Position numbers and translations under genes: made by a program. A DNA stretch of 64,000 bases from Luscinia megarhynchos. Its lineage: Eukaryota > Chordata > Aves > Passeriformes > Turdidae. Location of the stretch: positions 85,500,858-85,564,857 of the forward strand of contig CM067565.1 of assembly GCA_034336665.1 (NCBI GenBank). Direction: 5' to 3'. The notes under the pieces are model-generated. The model did no database searches and was not told the DNA's origin. It saw only the letters and a program-made list of their open reading frames with translations. The stretch's first letter is position 1. Every line of letters begins with the position of its first letter. Positions 51,701 through 64,000 of the stretch are shown one piece after another.

Positions 51701-54700
51701 CTAAAAATAAATCTGGTTAGGTTTACAAAATGGTCTGCCTTTGAAAGACATCAGAAGTTATATACATCTATGAACTGGGTCACTTTTATCACCTTGGGAG
51801 CCAGTTTGACAGCTTATATACAACTTGAGATCAGAGTGATTTGTTTTTTTGATTTTTTTTTTTTTAAGGAATGAGCTACTTGCTGTACAGGAATGTTTTT
51901 ATCAAATCTTAATATTTGATTCTTTTAAATTCTCAGTGTTTTTCAACTTATCCTAAAAATAAACTGAAATAAAAATAAGCAGTTCATGTTTCAAGGCCTG
52001 ACATTTGAAAGTTAAGGAAGCAGGCTGATCAGAAAGCTTTGTTCTTCTTTTTAGTTTTTTACATGGTCAAAAATTTCTCAAATTACACGAGCAAGTGCTG
52101 GTGGACACAATAGCCTGTGAGTGGTGCTTGTTGGATGGGAACTTTCTGATTATTTCTCAAATTCTGACTTGTCTGGGCCTATGCTATTTCGTTCAAATAA
52201 TCTACTTGAATGTCTCAGTCCATGATGCATCTCTTCCAAGTCCCTTAGCTTTGTGTTCTGACATCACTTGTACCATAAGAAATATTAACTCTCAAACGTA
52301 AGGATCCAAAATTTGCAACTTCTGATATGTTTAGACATTTAATAAGGTGTTCTTATTCTCCCTCTTTTTTTTTTTTTCTGGCAAGTAAGTTTAGCTTTCT
52401 CATCTTAAAAAGGCACATGATAAACTTTTTTCTAGTGTGTAACTTTACTGCCTAATCAGAAGCAGGATTCTGGGTTCAATGAATAGGTGTGCAACTTGTT
52501 AAAATGCTGTAAATAAAGCTGTCCATGAGGTAGCAGTGAACAACTGCATGTTTTATAAGGACAGTTAATGCTGCATCTGCCAGCTCTAGGATTCTTGCTG
52601 TCGGCTCTGAAGCATTCATTACTGACTCTTGCTAGAAGCAGAGCTAGATATATTGAATTAAAATACAAGATGTCTGTTTTATTTCATTATCTCTGCTTCT
52701 GGTCTAATTCAATCCCTTTGCTAAGGAGAATTATGTGCTTCCTCTTCTGGCTGTTTGAAGGAAAGACTGGATTCTGCATGTTGGAAATTAACTGAATGAT
52801 TCTGTTATCTCTCCAGAGATAAGAAGACATTTATAATTTTGTGTCTTTGAAGACATTTTAAAACTTCAGTGTTTGATACGAGAGGTTGATGGTACCCTGA
52901 CCTCAGAAGTGTTGTGCAAACTCCTGCTACAATACAGTGGAAATATAAAAGTATTCCACAGAGAAAAGACTGGTTTACCTGCAGAGAATTTTAGGCAGTT
53001 TTCCTACCAGTAGCAAAATATGTGGACTTCTGCTACAGTTGCTCATTTTATTAAAACCTCAAAAATTTAATTTTTTCAAAAATTATATTTAAATATCTAA
53101 TTTTACTGTTGCACATATTTACATCACAAATGTCAAGATCTGTTAGTGTCAAAGTAAAAAACTGTTTTTCTCTAATTTTAATATAATTTTGACTTATGAT
53201 AATGCATTGGTCACTTCAGGCTCATTAAAATATAGTTTCAGATGTTTTGGAAGGGAAGCTTTAGTTGATAAAAAAAATTTAACTTACTTAGGATTCTTTA
53301 AAACATTTGCAAATCAGTCAGATAACTTTAATCAGTTTCCTTTCAGCCTGCATATATTTTCTTAGTGCTTGTGCAGTTATGTAAAGTAATTTTGTTTTTT
53401 TTTCTGTAATTATTAACTGTATATTATAATGACTGCATGTTCTGTAATTATTTTTCTTCTTAGGGCTTGCAAATATCCAGGAAGTAGAGGCTGGAGTGCA
53501 GCATATTTTAGCAGACATGTTTGCTAAAGATAAAGATACACTGGATTTTATCAGGAAATTGTGAGTTTCATTCTTACTGTGTAAACTTCTTGCTACATGG
53601 TAAAATGCAGTCTCCTAGTGGCAGATAGGACTTTTCCTTAATGATGTGAAAATGGTGTTGCAGTGAGATGGATTTAGGGCCATTCCTGTGTATGTTCGTT
53701 AGCCCTTCTGCCTGTCTGGCTGTCAGTGCAGTGCAGATCTGCTGTGAGCATGGCATGATGCTGTAACTTCCAATGAAGTTGGAAGAGTGAATGAAAAATG
53801 AAAGAATGAAAAACACTCTGTGCTCTACCCAACGTATAGCAGGTCTCCCTTGCAGTTAGTGATCCATAAGGGAGTTTTCCCTCCTTACACTTTCTTCAAG
53901 CTGTAACTCTTCAGGAGTGAATCTGCTTAAGCTCTCGCTCCAGTAACTGACTTGACACCTGTCAGTGTAACTAGTGTGCAGTGATGGTTGATTTTGACAT
54001 TGTTATCCAGTAGGCCAAACAATTCTGACTGTTTTTAAAGCAGGACTTACTGATGTTTTAATTGTGTTAATTTAGATTTTCTTACATTACCTGGCTTCAG
54101 TGTTGTCATGTCTGGAGAGTTGGTGTGACAGGGCAATAGTCACTTGTTATTTTGTCTGCTATGTGCCATCTGGGGCAGGGTTATGCACCACCTTAAGAAC
54201 ATGCAGAGTTGCTTTGAATCAGCAACGTGATAATTTCAATGAAGGGGTGTGCTGCCACTACCTGACTGTCACTTTCATTGTTTTGACCTCTGGAAGTTCC
54301 TTAATTGAGTACTCAGTGATTTACAGATTAATCCTGTTCATCTGAAGTGAGTTGCATGTATGATAATCATGAGGAGCATTCAGGATTTACTGCAATTTTT
54401 TTTTTTTGCAACTTCCCCAAATTTGTTGTGTGAAATTGGACCCATAACTGAGGTGCAGGTGGTGGCTTTTGAGTCTCCATTTCTTTGAGGAGGAGGGCTG
54501 TCATCAGCTTTTTCTGCTTGAATGTCTTTCTTGGTATATTACAGTCAGTATACGTTATGTCTCCTCATCGTGAAGTTATATCATCCAGTTCTGCAGGTAA
54601 TTAGAGTTAACATTACTTGTAATTGAGCAGGCTCCAAACTTCATTTTTATTTGATCTATGCCATAATGACTTGTTACAAGTTTCATGTTAAAATACCTTA

Positions 54701-57700
54701 TAAATATCTTGATTTTTCTTCTATTCAGGTGCCAGCAAAGGTACATTTCTATCCAGTCAACATTGGCAAAAGTGTCATCCAAAAATGGAAATGAAAAAGA
54801 TATTGATAAATTCCAACTTTACCATGAGTTTTCTTGTAATATAAAGAATATTCAGCATCATCAGGTACAACTTGAAATTTTAATTTTTTTTCTTAGAATT
54901 TTAACTGTAGTAAATGTTGATTTGTTTTTGAATTTTGTTGCTTAAAACTGAAGATATTTTTTCCTTACAGTTATCAGAGGCAATAGAGGCTTTCAAATTC
55001 TTGAAGTGCACAAATAAGCTCTTGATCTCTGTTTTAAGAAACAGTGCAAAGGTGTGCTTTTCACTACCCCAAAAATGGGTGTGTTTGCAAGTCATCATTT
55101 TTCCGTTTTTTGAAGCATCTTTGGGTATCAAAGCCCCAAAGCCCCTTAGACTTATATAAGTAGATAAAGAAAGGAGGGCTGAAGCAAACTTAGTAGCTGA
55201 TGAGAAGCTGATGACTTGGCAGCTAGACTACCCCTGTTACTGAAGTTCAGAGGCAGAAGTGTGATGCACTCAATGCTGCTGTCCAGACCTCTGTGCTAAT
55301 TCACAGCTAATCACCAAGTGAATTGTCTCTTGTTGTATTTACAGTTACCTAGCCTAAAAAAACAAAACAAACCCAACAAAAAACAGTTAAAAAAACAAAA
55401 TTCCAAACCCAAAACAAACCATAATATTACAGAAGACAGACCACTTAGATACTTCTAACTAGAAATGTCCTTTTCCTTTAGAAGGCTCTGATATGCTCTC
55501 ATTTTTTCTGTGCTTTCTGTTTTAAACCAGTGTATTTTGAATTACGAAAGGAATAATTTATTATCAAAAAAAAAATCTCACAAAATGGATAGGCTAATTT
55601 TTAAGCTGTTTTTCCCCCTTCCAATATGAAAGGTGAAAGACTAAATAGCTACTGTTGATTTCAATAGGCTGGTCTTGTGTAGATGTTTGTGGTTTTTCCT
55701 CTTCATAATAAGTATGACCATTTACTGTACTTATATTAATAGTTATTTGGTGCAAAGTTGCTTCTAGAGGGTCTGGAGAAGTTGATAGAGCAATATATTG
55801 GCTACTGTCGTGACAGTGACAAAGATTGGTGGATTCATCATATTATGATGTATGGATTCTTTTGTGTCCTTTTTTGTTGGAGGAATACTTGAGCTGGCAA
55901 AGAGTATTTGGTTTTACCTGCACTCACAGTGGTGAACATCACGATGTTCACTCGGTGCATGTTGCCTAAGTGTTTCCTGGGATGATGGTACAATTTAGTT
56001 CTTGTGAGGCATCCTTTTTTTTTTTTTTTTTTTCTTAAGGAAAACTGTTGCTTAGTGAGGGCTAAAAACTATTTCCCAAACCTGGTCAGCACTTTGATTA
56101 TGTGGCTGCACTGTTTTTATCCAGGATGTGTCCTTAGTTTGTCCATATTAAAATTAGCTCGATCTGGTTTGCTTTATTCTTTCCTGTGTCTGCTGCTAAT
56201 GTGAATACCTCTTTCTTTACCCATTCTGGCTCTTCAGACAAGTAATAAGCACTAATTTTGCAGCTGGCAGTCCTGTAATCATGGGATGGTTTTGCATACT
56301 TAGGTGCTGCCTTTCATCTGTATATTTCTGCTATCAACTATGCTAAAACGTTGAATATTTCTGTACTGTGAATTGTAGAAGTCTGAGTTGCTTCTGCTTT
56401 CAAGGCTCAAGGTCTGACAGGGCTCTCTGTACTAATTGAGAAAAAATGCTTTTTATGATTGTTTCTAACATGTAAAATTTGCTGGTTTGTAAATATATTG
56501 TAACTCTTCGTGTATGTTTTTGGTTCTTGGGTTCTTTCTTCCTTTTTCAGTTTCTGTCTTTCCCTTTTGTATTTTGATAAGGGAATAAGGAGAGAATTTT
56601 TTTTCTTTATCTGCCATTTCTTCATTCAGTTTAAATCCTGGTATTGTAGTTTTGAAAGTTTTTCTCATCATATTAATTTTCTTTGTTACTTGACCTTATT
56701 CCCCTACTGATGCAAATTGCCATTTTTTAATGTCTTTATTTTCTTGGGTTATTACCATCCTTTTAAATACCTAAGTGTTTTGATTTTTTCCTTCACCTAA
56801 GACTGTGAAGAGATGGTTCCTTTGTGCATTTAAAAACTGGTAAAAATATATTCTTTAAGAATAGAGGTCAAGATGTCTTTAAGAGAAGGAATTCTCTGGT
56901 TTGGCTTGAGATTATTAAAAGAAGCTTATACCTGAAAAATATATAGGAAAGCCTGAACCTCAGAGTGATTTTTTTAATCCCTCAGAACTTCAGGTTAAAT
57001 AGGTGTGCTTGAAGAACAGTTCTAAAACAAAGCACTCTTGGAAGATCTTCTCTAGTGCTATCATGGCTGCACACAAACAAGTGTTCTGAATGCCTTAGGT
57101 AGAGGCGAAAGTCAACTTTGAATCATCTCTTTTTGGAGTTGCAAACTCAAGATTCCGTAAAATACTGCACTGAAACTTGCTATCACCTGAGTATGAAGGT
57201 GCAAGTGATCTTAAAGACGTGGATACAGCCCTAACTCTGCTCTGGCACAGAGAGTACAGGGGGTGTGCAGTTACCTGTAGGAGAACAAGCTGTGCCTTTG
57301 TGTCCCTGGCAGCTGTGAGTGTGCCCTGCAGCATTTGTTTCAGGGAGTTTAAGTGCTGTGCAGTAAGCTGTGCTGCAGATGGGTTCTGCTGTAGGTCTGG
57401 GTTACTTCCTGTGCCTCTGTCATTTTGTCTCTGCTGTCATTTGTCTTGTGGCTCTGCTGAGATATGTCATTTTTGTCTTGTTTGAGTCCTGAAATAATCA
57501 GGACTGGCGTGGAGTCAGCTTGTTTGAAAAAGTTAAAATACTGAAACTGTAATGAGAAAAAAACCTTTGTTGTTTTAGTCATCTTTAAAAGCTGACTCCA
57601 GATTTTGACATGGTCAGATACCCTGTGGGGTTTCCAGCTGGAACGTTTTGCTGGCGGGAGGTTCAGTCACAGCTTCTTCCTTTGGCAGCAAGGAGAACCT

Positions 57701-58215
57701 GACTGAACTCTCTTAGGACATAGCTGAGAAGCAATACCAACACTGTCAAAACTAAGGAAAAAAAATATTTCAAGAGTTTATCTGAATTTTTGATTAATTG
57801 TAAACAGTTCAGTTTTTGTGTGTGTCTTGAGGTTGCTTTCTTGTATTTGGAGATGACTGAAATAGTGGGAGGAAAAGAATAAAATGTAGCATTTGAGGCA
57901 AGTGCTCTATTTTCAATCTCATATTTAAAAAGGAATTGGAAATTAAAGTCCTTGGCAAAGTATACAGAACTTGCTCTGTGAGTTTAAGTCAATATGCAAC
58001 ATATAAGAGAGCTGTGTAATATGAAGCATGTTATATTTTTATGGTAAGCAGAATAAGGTTTGATGAATCTTGTGACTGGATCATATTGTTGTTTCTAAAT
58101 GTATGTTGTTTCTAACAACCCTTGCACTGGATCTGTTCCAGTCTCATAGAAAGCCAGTCTTTTTTCAGAAGTAAAAACTGCTTTGTGACTATAATAGCCA
58201 GATTTTAACTTGCTA

Positions 58216-58251
<36 letters not shown>

Positions 58252-59990
58252 AGCAAAAAGAGCTTTATTATATTAGAGGAAGAAATTGAGTAATTCCATT
58301 CTTAATTGAGCATTTATTGGATGATAATTCTTCTCTGATTGCATCACTTAGGCAGACTGTTTGAGAATGAAAAATATAAATAATATTAGTGACTGCATTA
58401 ACAGCTGGTTTAAGTTCAGGTGATTGACACATTCTGCAGATGGAGTGCCAGGAAACAAAATCTGATGCAAATATTGACCCTGCTGACAGCATGCTGAATG
58501 ATGACATTATAATTCTATCACATATATTCTCTGTTGTGAGCATCATTTTGATTTCATTTTAACTTGACATTTAGTTTTCTATCTTTTTAAAAAATAAAAT
58601 CAGAATAAATGCGAAAGCATTTGATTTGTTAAAATGTGTCTTTCTAATTTCTACGTGAAAACACTTGCTTTGGCAGTCAAGGTACCAGATGCTATAATAT
58701 TTCACATGCAATCTTTATTATTAGCTTTGTTGTTCAATGATATGTCAGGCCTGGTATGTCACAGGAGCAGTAAGGCTGAGGAATATAAATTGGTACTATG
58801 TCCTGGAGTCATTTTAAACCATTGTATTTAACATATGTGACATGTCTGAGTTAGCTAGTGATTGAATTAAAGTTCATGATTGACACAGAATGCTCTGTTG
58901 TGACAGTGCTCAGGGCCTGCTACATACAACAACATGTGTAGTCATATAGGAATGTCAGCTTCGAGCAGGTCTCTTTTTTTGGTATTTTTCTACTTTAAAA
59001 TACTTTGGAAAGAAAAAAGAAATCTAAAGATGTGGATTTTATTTGCTTCGGAGTATTATTCTGTTTCTGAAATCTGCTGGTCAGTGAGTTTTCTTGCTAT
59101 TAAGGTGAACCTTCAGTGTCTGCATAGTGAGATTAGACTAGGAGATATCCACCAGAATCCTCCAGGATCCACCACTTGTGTTGTGATTCTGGTTTTAAAT
59201 GTAGAATCACGGACTTAACATTTAAAATTTAACTTTGTGTGCAGGTAGCATGTACACAACCAAATTGAGCTTTAGATCATGACTGTGCATTTATGGACAT
59301 AAGACTGTCAGAAATACATGCATATAGTTTAAGGCTGGAGTGTCACTGTAAAGAGTGAATGTTTACATCCTTTTCTGCTATTTTTGAATTAGCCATGAAT
59401 AACTTTATTCATCCTCTTTCAAATTAAGCTGAGCACCTTTGTGTCACAAGTTCTGATTCAGAATTAATTTTAAATTTGGATTAATAATGGGAAGAAAAAT
59501 GGAATCTGAAGCATAGGAATAACTTCTTCCATTTCTGATGTCTAATTCTTCATCTTGCAATTAATTTATTGAGTTTTAATTTGGGTTAAGTAAGCATGAA
59601 TTTTGGTGGTGGAATAATCTATCTTGCATTATAAGTGTGTGTAAGATTAAACTGGATCCTGAGATTGCAGACTCCAGGAAAAATGTATGTTATGCCATGG
59701 CATGATTTGATCTGTGTTTAAATTGTGGATGTTATCTGTACGTTCTAGTACTTTGTGAACTGATTTACTGTTCCACCATCCTGATTTGCTACAGAATGTC
59801 AAGCAAGTGCGTACACAAATGTTGATAAGTTTATCTTTTGGATATTTTGTGTGTCATCTGTCTCTGCCATTTATGTTTGCACTCAGATTCTGGCCATTAA
59901 CCGAGGGGAAAATCTGAAGATCCTGACAGTGAAGGTCAACATTCCTGACGGGGTGAAGAATGAATTCTGTTGGTGGTGTGTCAATGAAAG
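45642..59990 (+). CDS. SRBD1: S1 RNA-binding domain-containing protein 1, coding exons 2-10 (partial gene)
   Basis: Joined segments are 45642-45712, 46146-46314, 47199-47549, 48975-49141, 50298-50415, 50561-50699, 53464-53560, 54729-54864 and 59887-59990. All junctions keep one reading frame, giving 450 codons plus two bases. SRBD1 is the vertebrate relative of bacterial Tex and eukaryotic Spt6: a probable nucleic-acid-binding protein with Tex N-terminal, YqgF-like, helix-hairpin-helix and C-terminal S1 domains. Here residues 1-197 are a low-complexity acidic/basic tail and residues from about 198 are the Tex N-terminal domain, with the signature [12 protein letters not shown] (221-232), [20 protein letters not shown] in exon 7, and a [18 protein letters not shown] segment at the exon 9/10 junction. 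The human protein is about 995 residues, so slightly under half is present. The rest lies downstream of the window. Identification is secure by order and similarity of segments. Confidence 0.95.
46146..46314 (+). CDS. SRBD1: SRBD1 exon 3
   Basis: Acceptor is ttttcag, donor gtgagt. It completes the split Ser codon and adds a run of seven Glu (residues 29-35), the WEPKSK segment and a basic Arg/Lys/Pro-rich stretch with likely nuclear-localisation character ([19 protein letters not shown]). The exon ends with I76-K77-E78-E79-M80, which contains a SUMO-type psi-K-x-E match. The region is presumably disordered. Confidence 0.92.
47199..47549 (+). CDS. SRBD1: SRBD1 exon 4
   Basis: Acceptor is cgacag, donor gtatga; the exon is exactly 117 codons, phase 0 at both ends. 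It encodes residues 81-197: Lys/Glu-rich disordered sequence with psi-K-x-E matches at V147-K148-Q149-E150 and I185-K186-E187-E188, a PPSKKIKL basic cluster (161-168) likely to act in nuclear import, and the [10 protein letters not shown] segment leading into the Tex-like fold. The last segment is much more conserved with human than the rest, as recalled. Confidence 0.95.
48975..49141 (+). CDS. SRBD1: SRBD1 exon 5 (Tex N-terminal signature)
   Basis: Acceptor is tttgacag, donor gtaagt; it ends within an Arg codon. It encodes residues 198-252 including [18 protein letters not shown], the hallmark of the Tex/Spt6-like N-terminal helical domain found in bacterial Tex proteins. This is the start of the conserved folded part. 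Confidence 0.97.
49142..50297 (+). other. SRBD1 intron 5, with an uncharacterised 117-codon open frame
   Basis: The intron is 1156 bases, GT-AG. It holds an open frame at 49481-49834 on the plus strand (begins [15 protein letters not shown], then a hydrophobic stretch around residues 85-100) that resembles nothing I recognise. No promoter, poly(A) signal or splice link to SRBD1 supports it, so I treat it as probable chance or a decayed insertion. Confidence 0.6.
50298..50415 (+). CDS. SRBD1: SRBD1 exon 6
   Basis: Acceptor is cattttag. It completes the split Arg codon and continues the helical Tex N-terminal domain ([19 protein letters not shown] ... LEELDHV). The donor is gtcagt, with C at position +3, weaker than consensus. 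The end at the Val codon is fixed by the match to exon 7 (S-A-P-Y-K). Confidence 0.93.
50416..50560 (+). other. SRBD1: SRBD1 intron 6 (145 bases)
   Basis: This very short intron has a weak donor (gtcagt) and a short T-rich 3' tract ending ttataag. It is the shortest intron of the gene here. Confidence 0.9.
50561..50699 (+). CDS. SRBD1: SRBD1 exon 7
   Basis: Acceptor is gttataag, donor gtgagt. It encodes [20 protein letters not shown] and on to [10 protein letters not shown], matching the conserved 'PYK ... KA ... A ... GLEP' block of Tex proteins. It ends after the first base of a Gly codon. It is separated from exon 6 by only 145 bases. Confidence 0.96.
53464..53560 (+). CDS. SRBD1: SRBD1 exon 8
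   Basis: Acceptor is tcttcttag, donor gtgagt. It completes the Gly codon and encodes [20 protein letters not shown] and [11 protein letters not shown], then two bases of the next Leu codon. 'GVQHILAD' matches the 'GARDILAE' segment of bacterial Tex. Confidence 0.96.
54729..54864 (+). CDS. SRBD1: SRBD1 exon 9
   Basis: Acceptor is ttctattcag, donor gtacaa. It completes the Leu codon, then encodes [20 protein letters not shown], the segment [20 protein letters not shown] and a phase-0 end. This corresponds to the 'KYRDYFDYSEPLKKIPSHR' region of Tex that leads to the RNase-H-like part. Confidence 0.96.
58219..58247 (+). repeat. A29 homopolymer
   Basis: This uninterrupted run of A lies in SRBD1 intron 9. 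I see no SINE or processed gene body directly upstream that would make it a retroposon tail. Confidence 0.95.
59887..59990 (+). CDS. SRBD1: SRBD1 exon 10 (last exon in the window)
   Basis: Acceptor is tttgcactcag. It encodes [20 protein letters not shown] and [14 protein letters not shown], then two bases of an Arg codon. The proposed donor gtctgc is weak (positions +3 to +6 differ from gtaagt or gtgagt), but the position agrees with the human exon boundary before the WRPR segment as I recall it. The following exon is not present in the remaining 4 kb. Confidence 0.9.
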
Positions 59991-62900
59991 GTCTGCATGG
60001 ATACATATTCTTACAGAAATCTCTTTTTCTATGGACAGCTGCATACTGAAGTGTACCTCATATGTCTTGTTACATTAGGAGAACAAATTAAACAAATATT
60101 TATTAGATTAGATGAAATTAGCAAGTGGATAATTCTTACTCTGTATTTCCAACTGCTGTAGCATTATGCTGAAAAGATCATGCCTTGGGCTATATTTGCA
60201 AGTTCTGGCACCATTCTTAAAGCAATTGGATTTTTTTAAAACATATGCAAAGGCTGGTGAAATATGAATGTATTTTCAAATTGTAATATGCATTGCATCC
60301 AGTAGCCTTTACTGAAAGGACTTGGTAGAATCCAATAGAGTATACTCCAAACTTGGAAAAATAGCTTCATATGCCCAATTGCAATGATTAAATAGGGCTA
60401 TGTCAGATTTTAGATCTGTGGAGTACGTAACTTGAAGTTGCACAAATGTAAGGAATTACATGTTTATAAAGAACTTAATGGATTTAACAGACCAACTTAA
60501 ATGAAACTGCCTTCAATGCATAATGTAATATTGTGTGAACCATCTCTTTCATTTGATTTCTGTTTAAATTGGAAAACTAGTCTGTAAAAACCAGGTTCTT
60601 TTATTTCTTACTGATCTGTTCATATAAGTTGTCTGGATTTTTTAAGCCTATAATGAGATGTTTAGCATTGCATAATTTTCAAGGTCTTTTGCACAAGTTT
60701 AGGTTAACTATATGAGGTTTTTTCCAATATCTGTCAGTTTTTTTCTTGGAAATTGTACTTTGGTGTCCTCTGTATATGAGGATATGTATATGAGAATATT
60801 GTGATCCAAATATTGCATCTTCCTTGCATGTATAAAAACCATCTTTCTCAGTAGTGTAAGATATTGGGCATTGTTCTGATGGTGTCTTAGAAACTCCTTC
60901 CTTTGAATCCTAAAACTGACTAACCAAAAGGAAGGAAAAAAATAAGAAATATGCCTCTTAATGTATAAAACTGAATACAGTTATACTGCTTGAGCGTGTA
61001 TTTCTTTTTCACAACGAGGCCAAGAAATGGCTGCGGTAAAAAATGTTCCTTTTCACTGTAGAAATAGAATAAGGCTGTTTCCCTCTGAAAGGGAAAAATA
61101 GAGCTCTGAAAGTATTAAAATATTTTTTGGCCAGATGCTATTGCTCTTAAGTCATATGCTAAATAACCTCTGTTTTCCAGGAAAGTATCAGGAGTCATAA
61201 GCACACCTGTTTGTTTCTAGTTTTAGTACCTGTAACAGAATTTATGTCCTCCCATCAGGATGTATATTCTGTAGGCAGAACATAGCTGTCAGTCTTGCTT
61301 TACTGCATATATGACAGAATTTGGAAGCATTGTGGACCACAGATAATGGAACAGCTTGTCACTGCTGCACAAATAAAAGTGGGATATAAATTGAGATATT
61401 TTTGGTTGATTACCCTTTTGTGAGTCACCCTGAGATAAGAAAAATATTGATGTTGAAAATGAATGCTTATCAATACTTAGTACTCATAATGCTATATATG
61501 CTTATGGCTTTTTAGTATTTAAGGACACTTTTCCACCACTGGAAAACTTCTGAAGGAATGGTTTTAGTACATCTTTGTGCATTAACATCGAGGACAGGTT
61601 CTGATCTTCCTCCTTAGATTGACAACTGTGTTATCAAACTGACAAATAGTAAATGTGTGTTCTGCCCTGCAAGCTTTGAAATGGTTGTCCGGGGTGGAAT
61701 TTGCATTATTTTTATTGCATTAATATGCTGGTTAGAGCAGGTTAATAACTTTTTTTGTTGTTAATGGTTTCAAAACTTTGCAAAGATTTTAATTGATTTG
61801 CTAGAGATTACACACACAATGGCTTGCAGAACCAGAAATGCCAGCTTGCTACGGAGTTTGGCCAGTATTATAGCCACAAAATAGTATCACTACTGCCTAG
61901 TGGATTAGTAGCAAATATTCTGAACTTTTGTGGTTTTCCGAGACAATTTTTTTAGCGTTAAATTACTCCTGCAGTAGAAAGTGAGTTTGGAAGACTAGTG
62001 TTCCTTATTGCACTGAGCTCTGTGTAGATGCTAAGAATATTGTAAAGTTTTTTTATAAGTACAGAATGTTTACTAGCCTGTATAAGTATCTGTTTCCTTG
62101 CAGTTTTGGTTTGTGTAGAAAACTCAGGAATATCCTTATGCCTGGCCCTGGTTTGTATTTTTCCCCAGAAAACAGCATCTCTGTGATTTGACTGTGAACC
62201 TACTGCCATTAACACTAGAGCTCTATTGGTCCCAAAGACTTTGTTGTGAAATTGAACACAGAAAAATGATCAATGAGAGCCAGAGAGGGGCTGCTTAGCT
62301 GGCTTTGAGTGTGGAAACAACAACGACTTGTTCCTTGGGATGGGATGAGAGTTTGTGCCCAAGTGGGATTGCAGCCTTGAAAATGAAATTTGATGTTTGA
62401 TGATGTTATTTGAGTTTCCAGTCAAATTTCTCAGATCCTGTGTAAACTACACTGTGCAGACCTTAAAGGCTTTCTTTGTCTGTGGTTACTAACTTGGTAC
62501 ATGTTTTATATAATGTCTTGGAGGAGCACAAAGCTCTGCTGTTTGTCCTTCAGGTCTAAAAGCTCAGCTGGGCCTTACTTGAACAGTTATTAATCAGTAC
62601 TGGTGATTCTTAATGTGGGCTCTGTTAATTCTATTTATGTGTACTTCCACCCTCTGGTGTGTCAGTAGTCTAAGCCATTTATGTTTGTTGTGGTCCCTGT
62701 TGTGAGCACTAGGATGTGGAGAGCTGATGATCAGAATAAAATGATACTGTTTATATGGAGCTTTTTTAAAATTTGGCTTCAAAAGGTAGATTTTGATTGA
62801 ACAATAAAGAAAAATCCATTTTTAGAGGGAGGCTTAACTAGTCTGTAATGATCTTTAAAAATATGCAGACATGATTTTGCATTGCTTTTTGCAGCAAAGT

Positions 62901-64000
62901 GGATTTTTCTCTTCTCTCAAGAAGTATTGAAATTATTATATTTCAGCATTTGCTGTGATTGAACTTGCTGTTTGAATATTGTCTCATTTGTAGGAATTTC
63001 TAACAGAATATTGTCTAAATTTTCACTTATCTATTGCTAGATAATAAAAATACCTGTTGTGATAACCTTTTTACAGAGCAAAAGTTTGTTAACTGGCTTT
63101 AATGGATGGAAGAGAGGGGGAAACAGCTGCCAGGTTTCCAAATTCATTCTTGTTTGTGCTGAGGATGTTTTCTGGGATAGTCATACTTGCCACCTGTAAA
63201 ACCTTCATGTTTATAGAATGTGATGGAAATAAGAGGGTTTAAAGCCTTTACCAGTATGGTATGGAAAGAGTCTCTAGTTACAATTAAGTATAATAGAACT
63301 ATTTGCAAAAATTGTTAGCAAAGTGGTGAGGTCGTGTGGCTAAGCACTGAATTGCAACCCTGAATGTTGTAAAACTGAATGGTGAGCTTCATTCTGCTCC
63401 CATGTCTGTCTGTTCAATGCAGGGTTGACTAAATCACACATTTCTCAACTATTTTATGCACAGACACTTAGAAAAGCTGTTTCATGAAGTTGCAGATCCT
63501 CTTAGACAACTGAAAAGCTGTCTTGTAGGAGCAGTTTAGAACTCTCAGTATTTATGAGTGGCTGCAAGTAAACAAGGTCAAAAGTAAAATTCTGTTTTTG
63601 CCTGCACCTGGGCACATTATAATCATAATTCTACTGTGTTTCATTAAAAAAAACCAAGCCAACCAACCAAACTTACCAAACTTGCATGCTTATTTTCTGA
63701 TAAGTCTGGGTATCTCCCATTATAGGTTGGGACCCAGGCATGTTAAATAATAGAGTAAGTGAAGAGAACTCTGAGTGCTATCAATATTTTTTTAGAAGTA
63801 ATAAAAAACAGGTGGACTTTAATAGAAAATGTTTCTGTTTGAGTGTAATATATCTGGTTGCTTCTCCTCAACCTCAATCTCTTCTCACATGGTGGACAAT
63901 TACTCAGCTCTGCTTGTTCAAGGACTCTCAAACACACACACACCAACCCACATCCCCCCACACCCTCCTTCATGGAACTTTGCCCAAACAGAAGATCAAT
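59991..64000 (+). other. SRBD1: SRBD1 intron 10 (runs out of the window)
   Basis: This AT-rich sequence follows exon 10. I looked for an exon continuing with the WRPR-type segment expected next and found none. A short CA tract is near 63929-63945. Nothing else is recognised. Confidence 0.75.

Larger units (their letters stand above)
50700..59886 (+). other. SRBD1: SRBD1 introns 7, 8 and 9
   Basis: Intron 7 is 50700-53463 (2764 bases), intron 8 is 53561-54728 (1168 bases) and intron 9 is 54865-59886 (5022 bases). They contain T tracts (56015-56033) and an A29 homopolymer (58219-58247), but no exon or element I can name. Confidence 0.85.

Overview
The window is vertebrate nuclear DNA, most likely from a bird. 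The evidence is two recognisable vertebrate genes with spliced exons (GT-AG introns of 145 bp to over 5 kb), CpG-island promoters, AT-rich introns, few transposable elements, ancient MIR-like SINE remnants, and long T/G-rich simple tracts typical of avian introns. I call the species group from general character, not from a diagnostic marker. There is no bacterial, phage or organelle content.

Layout: positions 1-17370 are the 5' part of intron 1 of PRKCE (protein kinase C epsilon), which lies on the minus strand. Its first coding exon is 17371-17718 (116 codons, the C2 domain), and its GC-rich 5'UTR/promoter CpG island runs to about 19560. From about 19.6 to 37.5 kb is intergenic DNA with a MIR SINE, a GATA microsatellite, a T/G-rich tract and no convincing gene. 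From about 37.8 to 39.45 kb is a large G-rich minisatellite (core about 12 bp, one GC-box-like hexamer and one CpG in most units). It abuts the promoter of SRBD1 (S1 RNA-binding domain protein 1, plus strand), which carries YY1 and ETS motifs at 39454-39515. SRBD1 coding begins exactly at the first base of exon 2 (45642). Nine coding exons are resolved, ending at 59990, and encode about 450 residues: an acidic/basic, lysine-rich N-terminus followed by the Tex-like N-terminal domain. The YqgF-like, helix-hairpin-helix and S1 parts must lie beyond the window.

The head-to-head PRKCE/SRBD1 order matches the arrangement in the human 2p21 region, as I recall it, so this is conserved vertebrate synteny. 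PRKCE makes a calcium-independent, diacylglycerol-responsive kinase; SRBD1 is a probable nucleic-acid-binding Tex/Spt6-type protein. Nothing suggests that they act in one pathway; they share only the approximately 20 kb intergenic regulatory space.

The most unusual object is the GC-box minisatellite next to the SRBD1 promoter. Most other open frames are chance frames in introns or shadows of GC-rich and tandem-repeat DNA.
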